A stretch of 64,000 nucleotides of DNA from an uncultured Lachnospiraceae bacterium (GTDB lineage Bacteria > Bacillota > Clostridia > Lachnospirales > Lachnospiraceae), in assembly GCA_910577735.1 (NCBI GenBank), contig CAJTOO010000007.1, positions 111,760 to 175,759 of the forward strand. Direction: 5' to 3'. Positions 15,964 through 24,726 of the stretch are shown piece after piece. The position numbers and the translations under genes are program-made. Each line of letters begins with the position of its first letter. Positions within the stretch are counted from its first letter, which is position 1. Below the pieces are notes generated by a model. That model did no database searches and was not told the DNA's origin. It was given only the letters and a program-made list of their open reading frames with translations.

Positions 15964-18456
15964 CTAAATTTCTTCTCTCCGTATATCAAATAACAGCGGC
16001 GCCAGTGTCAAAAGCAGACAATATGCAATCGGACAACATGGATGGAAAATCCACTCTGCCAGTCCTGCCACTGCAAAAAGTACCAGAATGGCAAAGGGCA
16101 GTGCTGCGCACACCGTGTCATCCTTCCTTTTTCGAAAATACAGAAAAGATTGTATCAGGCTGCCAGCCCCTAACAGAATGAATACTATTCCCACATAAAT
16201 ACCATGGTCATAAGCCACCTGCAGGTAAATATTATGCGCATGCACAAGGAAATTACCGTCCGCTTCTGTAATCCCCATATCCTCATGGCCGAAAGCATTG
16301 AGGTTATTATAATATTGTCTGAAAATATAGAATCTGCCGTTTGTATAGGGCTCCTCTTTTTCTGCTTCCTGAGCGGCAGCCGCCGCCATATCCTCCGTGG
16401 AGGCCAAAAGAATCGGCTCCTTCTCCATCAGATATGGTTCTGTATACAATGGCACATCATCAGCCGAAGAGAAAAACAGGAATGCATTTAAACAGTCTTC
16501 TTCCGGAATTCCCAGCACTTTCATCTGAAATACCTGAACAAAACGCTCTACCGTAATATAATAGTAGGAATCCATATCCCTGCCATGCATCAGTTCCGTA
16601 GGAATTTCTTCAATCTCATGAAGTTCCGGCTCTGCTGCCACAGAAGGGAGTATACGCTGAGCCGTAAACACCACAGGGAAACAGACAAGGGCTGCAAGCG
16701 CCATCATCCCCACGCTCTGCGAAAGCCTCTTCCACCTGTTCTCCATAGAGAGACATACCAAAGGAACCGTCAGTACCGCCGTTACCAGAATCGCCAAATA
16801 CCCGGTCCTGGAAAGCGTAAACAACAGATAGGAAGCCGAAATGCCAAGCAGAATCAGTTCTTTATAGGTTCCCGCAAAAGAGGGTTTTCTTCTGTAGGCA
16901 TCTAAAAACTTCACCATCGCCGCACACACTACCAGTGCCAAGTACACTGCCGATATGGTTACCGTATGAAAGATGAAGGGATATCTGTAATATTGAAAAT
17001 ACATATAAGGCCTGTGCAGCAGGCAATAAACCACCATGGCACCAAAATGAAGCAGGATTCCGTTACTTATATTTTGCAACAATCCCGCCTTTTTATCCCA
17101 TGCTGCCATTCGCAGATAATACAGCACAAAAGCGCATACCAGATAAATGGGCCAGCCTCTGGTATTCCGGTAAATAATAATGAGGGCAAAGAAAAGCGCC
17201 ACCAGGATTCCATATCCTACGGATATCCTGCCAACCTTTCTGCCGATCAGAATCCTGATGGTATTTATTATAATAAATCCCGCAAGGATTCCCACCCAGG
17301 CTGTCAGCTTGACTGTCAGAATCTCCAGTTCTTCCGGATCCTCAATCAGTCTCACCGTATTCTGATAATAGAAATAACCGGCCACTGCCGCGATTGCCGC
17401 ATAGACCAGATTCACCAGATTAAAAATTTCCCTGCGCGTATAGGACACAATCACCGCCAGAGCAAAGAAAATCAACATCTGTCTGTATGCCACTGTATGA
17501 TGAATCTCATACAGACCGTTCATATAATTACAGCAGGCCCAGATAGCGCCTGCAAACATAACCGCCTGCAGATATCCCTGCCACTTTTCCTGCAATACAT
17601 CCAGAAACGTCCTGTCTGTAGCACACCCTGTCTTATCATGGTTCACCGCATAAAGCGCAAGAAGAACCGCTAAAAGCACTCCTATTTCATAAAATACAAT
17701 GGACACAATATCATTGGTAAAAGTCATACAGGGTCCGATCATAAGGAAGGACAGCACTCCCAGAAGGACAATCACCGGATTCAGTACCGTCCGCATGGTC
17801 CTTTCCACTGTAAGAAGCGTATTCTTCTCCGGATATTTACCATAATACCAGCCTGACACATATGTCACTAAAATTCCCAGCAATAACAACAGTCCGTCAA
17901 TCACAAGGGTCTTTGTTTTACGCAGGGGCATCACATAGTTGTATGATGCAATCATACAATGCTCTGTATCACCCATCTCACTATAGAACAGAGGCCCGAT
18001 ATAAGGATTATTGGAAACAGCCGTATCCGCATATCCTACCCGGAATTCCATTTCCATGTTTTGCAGCAGGAAATAGTACTCCTTGCCCACTTCCAGATCC
18101 AGATTTATCTGTACCCTACAATAACCGGGAAGTTCCTTCATATCTTTGGTACTGATGACCTGCTGCATGATGATATTCATAGCCCCGTCATAGAGCACGA
18201 AGTTAAAATCTTCCCCAATCTCCCCGCTGGTCAGGAATACATCGATGCTTTGCAGTTTATCAAACTGTGCAATAAACATCTGGTGTATCGCCGATCCGCC
18301 TGAAACCGTCTCAGATTCCATGACTACCTGTTCGTCACTTCTGGATGCCACGGTCTCCCTGACCAAGCGAAGCGGCCACAAAGATACCGCAATACATATG
18401 ATAATGATCCAGACAGTACCGCAGACAGCCTGTCTTTTGTTGATGATTCGATTCAT
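15964..18456 (-). CDS. O-antigen ligase / polymerase-like membrane protein (Wzy_C signature)
   Basis: An 830-residue membrane protein, long for Wzy. One N-terminal segment (about 10-30) is followed by an extracytoplasmic domain of roughly 150 residues, then a dozen or so membrane segments. A large external loop near the C-terminus ends in HAHNIYLQVAYDHGI (around residue 755), the H-x-H-N-x-Y-L pattern of the O-antigen ligase/Wzy_C family, whose members polymerise or transfer undecaprenyl-linked glycans. It is the first gene after the promoter at 18550-18578 and heads the Pgl-like run. It could be the polymerase for this glycan or a PglL-like protein O-oligosaccharyltransferase. GAGGA lies 7 nt before the ATG. 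Confidence 0.75.
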   Translation of the reverse strand: MNRIINKRQAVCGTVWIIIICIAVSLWPLRLVRETVASRSDEQVVMESETVSGGSAIHQMFIAQFDKLQSIDVFLTSGEIGEDFNFVLYDGAMNIIMQQVISTKDMKELPGYCRVQINLDLEVGKEYYFLLQNMEMEFRVGYADTAVSNNPYIGPLFYSEMGDTEHCMIASYNYVMPLRKTKTLVIDGLLLLLGILVTYVSGWYYGKYPEKNTLLTVERTMRTVLNPVIVLLGVLSFLMIGPCMTFTNDIVSIVFYEIGVLLAVLLALYAVNHDKTGCATDRTFLDVLQEKWQGYLQAVMFAGAIWACCNYMNGLYEIHHTVAYRQMLIFFALAVIVSYTRREIFNLVNLVYAAIAAVAGYFYYQNTVRLIEDPEELEILTVKLTAWVGILAGFIIINTIRILIGRKVGRISVGYGILVALFFALIIIYRNTRGWPIYLVCAFVLYYLRMAAWDKKAGLLQNISNGILLHFGAMVVYCLLHRPYMYFQYYRYPFIFHTVTISAVYLALVVCAAMVKFLDAYRRKPSFAGTYKELILLGISASYLLFTLSRTGYLAILVTAVLTVPLVCLSMENRWKRLSQSVGMMALAALVCFPVVFTAQRILPSVAAEPELHEIEEIPTELMHGRDMDSYYYITVERFVQVFQMKVLGIPEEDCLNAFLFFSSADDVPLYTEPYLMEKEPILLASTEDMAAAAAQEAEKEEPYTNGRFYIFRQYYNNLNAFGHEDMGITEADGNFLVHAHNIYLQVAYDHGIYVGIVFILLGAGSLIQSFLYFRKRKDDTVCAALPFAILVLFAVAGLAEWIFHPCCPIAYCLLLTLAPLLFDIRREEI

Positions 18457-18549
18457 TTTTTATTCCTCATGCATATCACAAGCTTGCTCATGATACTGCT
18501 TACAACTTCTCTGCCCTGTTGGCCTGATACGCCAAAATAATCATTGACT

Positions 18550-18578
18550 AGTATATCACGATTGTTTTTTTTTTACAA
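18550..18578 (-). promoter_or_regulatory. Sigma-70-type promoter of the Pgl-like run
   Basis: On the minus strand TTGTAA (18573-18578), a 17-nt spacer and TATACT (18550-18555) form a promoter with an extended -10 (TGA before the hexamer). A run of ten A residues lies at the -35 side of the spacer. It is about 94 nt upstream of the ATG at 18456. Confidence 0.65.
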
Positions 18579-18605
18579 CTAAGCGATATCAGCCTAATAT
18601 TTGGA

Positions 18606-19970
18606 CTAATATTTGACATAAATCCGGTTCAGCAGACTGCTTCTGTTCTCATCCTGGAAAATTTCAATCCGCAGTCTTCCTTCTTCCAATGGTACATAGA
18701 CTTCTTGCAGAGACGTAAGTGTGCACATTTCTTCATACGCATCCGTTCCCGGTATCCTTTTAGAAACGATCACAAAATAATCCACATTCCCTTTCTGCAC
18801 GACATCAAAGGTGATTTGTTTCTCCGTCTCCGTTTCTGTCACAGAATAGTTAACGCCATAAACTCTGTCCTCCATGGACTGCCATTTTTCCTCATAAGAA
18901 TCATAAAACAAATCCTCTGCCGCAATCTGTCCGGTAAAAAATTCGGCAAAAACTCTGCTGAAACGTTCCCCTCCGGCAGCGCTCAAATGATCCACATCCC
19001 GAAAAAGACTGCATTCATAGGAAAAGTATTGTTCTTTACACAGATTAAAGTCATAATATGGCGTCCCGCTCTCCTTTAACAGCTGATTCACCTGATCAAT
19101 ATAAGAACCGTAATCCTTTGCTGCCAATACATAATAATACGGCATAGGACTGGAAAAGAAGGCAAGTTCTATATTATTTTTTTCACAATACTCTATGATC
19201 CTCTGAATGGACTTTTTATCATCAGCAGAAAACATATCGGCAGTCACTGTTTTCGGACCATCCTTTATACTGAAATCATTATCTTCTATTCCTTCCCTGC
19301 ATGCCCTGTATCCTTTTCCCGCATAATAATCTATCTCTCCCTCAGGATTTCCCCAATATTCATGGTTTTTGTAAGCATCTGTCTGTTTACTGGCTATGAT
19401 ATTTGCCACATATCCCCGTGAAAACAATTTCTGCCAGTATCTTCTTGCCGGAAAGAAACCATCAATCCAATGATCCGGACTGCTTCCCTCCACCAAATAC
19501 CTGACTTTATTCACAGACGGTCTCATATAATCACTGATCAGATAGGTCGACGTCAGCAGTTCCCTTTCCTGATAGACTTCCCCCGCAACACCATAATACA
19601 TTTCCACATAGACCTTCTTTAACTCATTTCGTTTTCCGGCCTCCACCAATATCGCATAACTTCCATCCCAAGACTGTGAAGAAGACCCGCCGTTAAATGT
19701 GTTGGCATCAAATATATCATCTGTAACAGAAGGATCCACGCCTCTGTAGCAATGGGAAGACCCCAGGAATAAAACATCAATATTTTCTTCCTGTGTATAC
19801 ATTTCATGCAAGGACAGTCTTGTATAAGACTTGGCGTCATCCATCAACAGATAATACATAAGCCGATTTATCCCCAATAACAGCGCCAGGAACAATACAG
19901 GTGCGATTATCGAAAATATTTTCTTTCTGTATGTATTAAAATTGGAAATAAATAAATTGACTTTCATCAT
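18606..19970 (-). CDS. Membrane-anchored SGNH-hydrolase-like protein (O-acetylation partner)
   Basis: A 454-residue protein. ATG 19970 has GGAG 6 nt upstream and overlaps the MBOAT gene by 35 nt. One membrane segment (about 19-42) is followed by an extracytoplasmic domain. GSSHCYRG (70-77) gives the nucleophile-type Ser, and D325-V-D-H328 matches the D-x-x-H of SGNH/AlgX/DltD-like enzymes. It is translationally coupled to the MBOAT acyltransferase, the standard pairing for exporting an acetyl group and placing it on a polysaccharide. It should act outside the membrane on the finished glycan. Which of the two serines is the nucleophile is uncertain. Confidence 0.75.
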   Translation of the reverse strand: MMKVNLFISNFNTYRKKIFSIIAPVLFLALLLGINRLMYYLLMDDAKSYTRLSLHEMYTQEENIDVLFLGSSHCYRGVDPSVTDDIFDANTFNGGSSSQSWDGSYAILVEAGKRNELKKVYVEMYYGVAGEVYQERELLTSTYLISDYMRPSVNKVRYLVEGSSPDHWIDGFFPARRYWQKLFSRGYVANIIASKQTDAYKNHEYWGNPEGEIDYYAGKGYRACREGIEDNDFSIKDGPKTVTADMFSADDKKSIQRIIEYCEKNNIELAFFSSPMPYYYVLAAKDYGSYIDQVNQLLKESGTPYYDFNLCKEQYFSYECSLFRDVDHLSAAGGERFSRVFAEFFTGQIAAEDLFYDSYEEKWQSMEDRVYGVNYSVTETETEKQITFDVVQKGNVDYFVIVSKRIPGTDAYEEMCTLTSLQEVYVPLEEGRLRIEIFQDENRSSLLNRIYVKY

Positions 19971-21408
19971 AGGCCACTCCATATACACCGAACAGTAACA
20001 CACTCCAAAACGCCGTCATATAAATTATCCACCTAAAACCAAGGCCGCAATCCGTGCTGTAAATCCATTGCCGGATTTTATAACCCTTTTCATGCAAAAT
20101 ATCCACCGCAAACATAATGCCAATCGCCACAAGCAAAATCAACCAATCAAACCAGGCAAAGGAAACATCCAGGAGTGAGTTCTTTTGATATGCTGTTGTC
20201 ATCTGTCTCAAATAAGCCAACGCTAAACCTATGGATTCTGCCCTGAAAAAAATCCATGCGACATCCACAATGAGAAACGTAAAAACAGTTTTTAGCAATC
20301 TGATTCCAAAACTCATCTTTTTATCTTTGAAACCAAGTCTGTCCTTCACTGACTGTAAAAGAATCGAAAGATTCTGATAGATACCGTGCAGGATTCCCCA
20401 CATCACAAAATGTCCGCCGGCCCCATGCCACAAACCGCTTACCAGAAAAACAATCAACGTATTGAGCATCTTGCGCACAGTCCCTTTTCTGCTGCCTCCC
20501 AACGGAATATACAGATAGTCCGTAAACCAGGACGTCAGGGAAATATGCCATCTTCTCCAAAAGTCCCTGATGGACGTTGCCAGATATGGCTGTCTGAAAT
20601 TATCCATCAGACGGATGCCAAAAATCTGTGCCGCGCCTCTGGCAATGACCGTATATCCATGAAAGTCACACAGTATCTGAATGGCAAAAAGTATAAAAGC
20701 CACCGACAGTTCTACAAATCCAAAGTACGTATAACCATCCAGCACATAATCCACCACAATCGCTGCCCTGTCAGCAATCACCAGTTTTAGAAAGAATCCG
20801 TACAACATAAGACACAGGCCATCGCGAAGCTCCCCATAATCCATTTTCTTATCTTTAACCTGCTCAATCTGCGTCAGCAGATTTCCGGATCGTTCAATAG
20901 GGCCCGCTACCAACTGCGGGAAGAAGGATACAAACAAAGCATAAAGCACCAGATTTCTTTCTGCTTTTACCTTTCCCCTGCCCCGATAAATATCCACCGT
21001 ATACCCCAGCGCCTGAAACGTGTAGAAAGAGATTCCCACCGGCAGCACAAAACTAAACGGGGATTCTATGGATATATGAAGTGCCGTCCCAGCGATGGCT
21101 AACAGCCAGTTAAAATATTTGAAGAACACCAGGATCCCCAGATTGGCCGCAAAACTTGCCGCCACCACAGACTTTGCATAAATACTGTTATCCGGATGTT
21201 TTTTCCACAAGGTCTCTATCCCTATACCGCTGACATATGTAATTACGGTGGACAAAGCTATCAGAATCGCATATTTGGGATTCCAGCACATATAGAAATA
21301 GTAGCTCGCCACTAAGAGCCAGACACATCTTGCCCTTCTGGGAATCAAATAATAGAGTATCGCAACAATCGGCAAGAAAATCAAAAACTGAACTGAATTA
21401 AACAGCAT
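19936..21408 (-). CDS. MBOAT family O-acyltransferase (AlgI/DltB-like)
   Basis: A 490-residue polytopic membrane protein. ATG 21408 has AGGAGG 9 nt upstream and overlaps the previous stop by 11 nt. The N-terminus MLFNSVQFLIFLP, the central RDFWRRWHISLT (H288) and the GLWHGAG segment (H328) are hallmarks of AlgI/PatA-type acyltransferases. These move acetyl groups across the membrane for polysaccharide O-acetylation. With the SGNH-like partner at 18606-19970 it predicts an O-acetylated glycan. Confidence 0.92.
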   Translation of the reverse strand: MLFNSVQFLIFLPIVAILYYLIPRRARCVWLLVASYYFYMCWNPKYAILIALSTVITYVSGIGIETLWKKHPDNSIYAKSVVAASFAANLGILVFFKYFNWLLAIAGTALHISIESPFSFVLPVGISFYTFQALGYTVDIYRGRGKVKAERNLVLYALFVSFFPQLVAGPIERSGNLLTQIEQVKDKKMDYGELRDGLCLMLYGFFLKLVIADRAAIVVDYVLDGYTYFGFVELSVAFILFAIQILCDFHGYTVIARGAAQIFGIRLMDNFRQPYLATSIRDFWRRWHISLTSWFTDYLYIPLGGSRKGTVRKMLNTLIVFLVSGLWHGAGGHFVMWGILHGIYQNLSILLQSVKDRLGFKDKKMSFGIRLLKTVFTFLIVDVAWIFFRAESIGLALAYLRQMTTAYQKNSLLDVSFAWFDWLILLVAIGIMFAVDILHEKGYKIRQWIYSTDCGLGFRWIIYMTAFWSVLLFGVYGVAYDESQFIYFQF

Positions 21409-23212
21409 AAATCCTATCCTCCTCCAGCACCATCCCCGCAAGAAGCGGCAGCCCAAACCAGAACATCAGCACATATCTGGGCAGATACGTAGGCCCCAAG
21501 ACCACCGTCAGCCAGACAAAAAATATCATCAAGAACGGCAGCAGCATCCGGTACTTTCTTGTATACACAAAATAGGTAAAACAAAAAGCATACAGCCAGA
21601 ACATCCCGCCCATGGAAAAGAGCATGGAAAATACCGGCACTTTCTCCTTCCAGATTTCCAGCGAGAGCTTACGGTAAATCTCGTCCAGCCAGGGAATCTT
21701 ACTATCCCTTGCTCCCGGCTGCTCCACCTCGTACCCAAAGTAGGAACTGTCCTCGTAAGTAAATGTAAATACCGAATTCCCCTGATAAACATTGACCACC
21801 GCATCCGGATACCAGAAGCCATAGGAAGTCATCCACCAGGCATTTAAATAGGACAGCGGTTTCCTCAGACCAATCTTCATCCACAGCCATGCGTATTTCG
21901 ATTTATCCTTTTGAAATGTCTCATTCTCAAAGCGCACTTTAACCGGGTCAGAAAGTCTGGCATTATACATCCTGAGCGCGTCTTCCGGCAAAATCTCATG
22001 AAGTGTCTTCGTATCCTCCTCATCAAACACTTCCGGCGTATACTTATAGGTCCTGGCAAGCTGTTGGATTGGCACTGTCAGAATCTCCTGATTTTCACTG
22101 TCATCTGCATGCAGTACCGCTTTCAGTCCTGTGTTGATAAGAAGGCAGCCTGCCACTGCGCAGACGGCACACAAAAGCACACGCCCGCGGTATCTTTTAT
22201 GGGAAAATACCAGAACAGGAATCATAAGAACAAATGCATACAGTCCATTATTACGAAACAGCATCATCGCTGCCGCGCTTATAACAAAGAGAAACATCCA
22301 TCTCTTTGAGGCAAAAAAGCGTGCCCTATCAAGACCCATTTCCAGCAGACAGACCAACAGCAAGAGCAGGGCCGTGGTAAAGAGGGCATCCTTCGCCGAG
22401 CAGAGTGCAAACATCACAATAACCGGAAAAAGGGCAAAATAAAGCACGCCGGCAAAATAGACCACCCGCGATACCTTTTTTCTTCTGAGATAGGATAATA
22501 AAAATGCAAAGCCCCCCGACACGCAGAGCATCTGTAGCAGAATATAACATGCAATCCCCATATTATAGGAACCCAGCACCTTGTGCACCGCACAGATCAT
22601 ACCCCCCAGCAAAAGCACATGCACCAGGGGATGATGGGTAGAGAACATCCGTGTCGCCACCTGCACATATTCATCCTGCGCATCATACACAAAGAAACCC
22701 GGATACACCGCCAGAAATACCGGAATCCAACAAAGAAATATGACAAGAAAACTGATAAGATCCGTTCTGTTCTCCCGCTGCTGGAGGGGCCACATAATCG
22801 CATCAGAGACGGTCTTCTTTACGCCCTTTTCTGTTCTTTCATGCAGTAAATCCCACATTCTGCGAATCAATATAGCGAAGAACAAGGTCAAAACCGGCAG
22901 CGAAATCCACAGGCGCAAATCCTTAAAGTCCACATTCTGCGCCATATCCAGACGCACGCCAAAGAGCATTGCCACTGTAAAGGACAGAGAAAACACAAGG
23001 GAAATCCGATTACCCCGCTTCTCCTTCCAAGGGGCCGCCGCCAAGGACTGTCTGAGCGTATAGAAAGCAAGCCCCCACACGAGCACGGCAAAGATGCTGT
23101 TTGTGAAAACCAGACTATTCTCCTCTCCATGTAAAATCTGGGGCAAACATAATGTTGCCGCCGTTGCAAGAATAAGCGCGGCGGCATTTATCCTTTTGTT
23201 ATGATTCATCAT
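21398..23212 (-). CDS. DUF6020-like polytopic membrane protein
   Basis: About 604 residues. Several in-frame ATGs (23236, 23221, 23212, 23209) compete; AAGG just upstream favours 23209 or 23212. It has a dozen or so membrane segments. VYPGFFVYDAQDEY and STHHPLVH near residues 170-200 match the paralogue cut by the left edge of the window. The acidic DAQDE in the first large loop and the HHP motif recall GT-C fold glycosyltransferases that use polyprenyl-phosphate sugars. The GT2 encoded immediately upstream (23199-24158) could make such a donor, so the two may work as a pair. No catalytic role is established here. Confidence 0.7.
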   Translation of the reverse strand: MMNHNKRINAAALILATAATLCLPQILHGEENSLVFTNSIFAVLVWGLAFYTLRQSLAAAPWKEKRGNRISLVFSLSFTVAMLFGVRLDMAQNVDFKDLRLWISLPVLTLFFAILIRRMWDLLHERTEKGVKKTVSDAIMWPLQQRENRTDLISFLVIFLCWIPVFLAVYPGFFVYDAQDEYVQVATRMFSTHHPLVHVLLLGGMICAVHKVLGSYNMGIACYILLQMLCVSGGFAFLLSYLRRKKVSRVVYFAGVLYFALFPVIVMFALCSAKDALFTTALLLLLVCLLEMGLDRARFFASKRWMFLFVISAAAMMLFRNNGLYAFVLMIPVLVFSHKRYRGRVLLCAVCAVAGCLLINTGLKAVLHADDSENQEILTVPIQQLARTYKYTPEVFDEEDTKTLHEILPEDALRMYNARLSDPVKVRFENETFQKDKSKYAWLWMKIGLRKPLSYLNAWWMTSYGFWYPDAVVNVYQGNSVFTFTYEDSSYFGYEVEQPGARDSKIPWLDEIYRKLSLEIWKEKVPVFSMLFSMGGMFWLYAFCFTYFVYTRKYRMLLPFLMIFFVWLTVVLGPTYLPRYVLMFWFGLPLLAGMVLEEDRIYAV

Positions 23213-24158
23213 TACCTTCATTCTTATTCCGTTCATCAATACTCTCTCTGATTACATACTGCGGTGAATTGTTCATGGAAATATAAACCCTTCCCAGATA
23301 TTCACCAATCATGCCAAGCATCAGCAGAATCAGACCGCAGAAGAATACCACAGCTGCCATCAGGGCACTGAATCCCACCGGAACAGCCGGCATGAGCAGT
23401 TTCTTAATAATTGTATAGATGCCATACAGAAAACCGCCGCAGGCGGAAATCACGCCAATCACCGTGGCAATCCTTAAGGGCTTTATACTAAACGCCGTGA
23501 AACCGTTAAACCACAGGCCAAGCAGTTTCCCTAAAGTATATCCGGACGTACCAATCATCCGCTCTCTGTGCGTCACATCCACATTGCTGATATTTTTCGT
23601 GGTCCGAAGCACCAGTCCTATCACATAGGGAAACGGGTTTTCATAGCGCAAAATCTCATCCACCACAAACCGTCTTGCAGCAAAATAGCTGGAAATATAA
23701 AGTTCCCTGGGCTTACCCAGCATCACACGGGTCATCAGTTCGTTCACTTTACTGCCCAGGTTGCGGAATCCTGAATGTTGCTTATGGGAATATCTGGCAT
23801 ACACCACATCCGTCCCAGCCTCAATTTCTGCAAGCAGTTTCCCCGCCTCGTCCGCAGGTGTCTGTCCATCGTCATCCAGACACACTACAATATCCCCCTT
23901 GGTATACTGAAAACCCGCCATCAGGGCCGCATGCTGTCCAAAGTTCTTAGCCAGATTCACACCACAGATATTTTTCTGCCCCGCACAGAGCTTTCGTATC
24001 GTCTCGAAGGTGCCATCCGGCGATGCATCATTGATCAGGACGATTTCGTAGCGGTACTGTGTCAGCGACTTCATGGTTCTGTTAATCTCTTCCACTACCT
24101 TACCGATCGTCTGCTCTGAACGATAGCAGGGTATCACAAAGCTTACAAGTTTAGTCAT
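23199..24158 (-). CDS. GT2, polyprenyl-phosphate glycosyltransferase (DPM/ArnC-like)
   Basis: A 319-residue protein. ATG 24158 lies one base after the GNAT stop with GAGG about 6 nt upstream. The GT-A domain begins LVSFVIPCYRSE and has INDASPDGT and LDDDGQTP (D-x-D region). Two C-terminal membrane segments (about 222-290) mark it as the ArnC/GtrB/DPM type, which charges undecaprenyl phosphate with a sugar. Its product may feed a GT-C-like membrane protein such as the one encoded next. The nucleotide-sugar donor is unknown; since it follows a GNAT gene, an N-acetylated amino sugar is conceivable. Confidence 0.88.
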   Translation of the reverse strand: MTKLVSFVIPCYRSEQTIGKVVEEINRTMKSLTQYRYEIVLINDASPDGTFETIRKLCAGQKNICGVNLAKNFGQHAALMAGFQYTKGDIVVCLDDDGQTPADEAGKLLAEIEAGTDVVYARYSHKQHSGFRNLGSKVNELMTRVMLGKPRELYISSYFAARRFVVDEILRYENPFPYVIGLVLRTTKNISNVDVTHRERMIGTSGYTLGKLLGLWFNGFTAFSIKPLRIATVIGVISACGGFLYGIYTIIKKLLMPAVPVGFSALMAAVVFFCGLILLMLGMIGEYLGRVYISMNNSPQYVIRESIDERNKNEGNDES

Positions 24159-24159
24159 T

Positions 24160-24726
24160 CTAATCCTCATTCCGGAGCATTGATGCCCACGATTCTTCAA
24201 CTTCCTTACTTTTCATCCAGTTTTCACGGTCAATTTCCATAAAGAAAACCTGCAGCTCTCCCTGTTGCAGGAAAACTGTATCCCTTTTATTCTCTATCAT
24301 GCGAAAACCCGCATTCTCATAACTTTTACGCGCCCCCACATTCCCTTCCAGGAAACGCAGAAATACCTTTTGCAGCTGTAACGTCTCAAAGGCATATCCC
24401 AGGGCAAGTTTCGCCGTCTGAGAGCCATAACCGCATCCCAGGGCATCTTCTTCCCCTATAAAAATACCATACTCCGCGGTATGTGCCGTCCTGTCGATAT
24501 CCCGGAAATAGACACTGCCAATCTCTCTGCCATCTGCAAGACAGATAATAAACTGCACCACGTGCCCCGGCTCTACCTGCTCCCGCATCCAGGTACGGTG
24601 TCCCTCCTTGGTGAAAAGTTCCTGGTATATAAAATTGTTCCTGACAAACTCTTTGTTGCGCCAGGCGACGATTTTAGAAGTATCTGCCTCTGTCATAAGC
24701 CGTAAATGTATCTGCTGTCTGTTCAT
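24160..24726 (-). CDS. GNAT N-acetyltransferase, candidate PseH or amino-sugar acetyltransferase
   Basis: A 188-residue RimJ/RimL-like GNAT. W22-R23-N24 near the N-terminus, the acetyl-CoA loop G97-C-G-Y-G101 and NVGARKSYENAGF are typical. PseH enzymes of the pseudaminic pathway share this size and the WRN motif. However, this gene sits in the same run as the WecE-type aminotransferase, whose product (Fuc4N) also needs an acetyltransferase. It is the only recognisable small-molecule acetyltransferase in the window, so it may serve Pse, Fuc4NAc or both. The ATG directly follows the preceding stop (TAGATG). Confidence 0.75.
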   Translation of the reverse strand: MNRQQIHLRLMTEADTSKIVAWRNKEFVRNNFIYQELFTKEGHRTWMREQVEPGHVVQFIICLADGREIGSVYFRDIDRTAHTAEYGIFIGEEDALGCGYGSQTAKLALGYAFETLQLQKVFLRFLEGNVGARKSYENAGFRMIENKRDTVFLQQGELQVFFMEIDRENWMKSKEVEESWASMLRNED

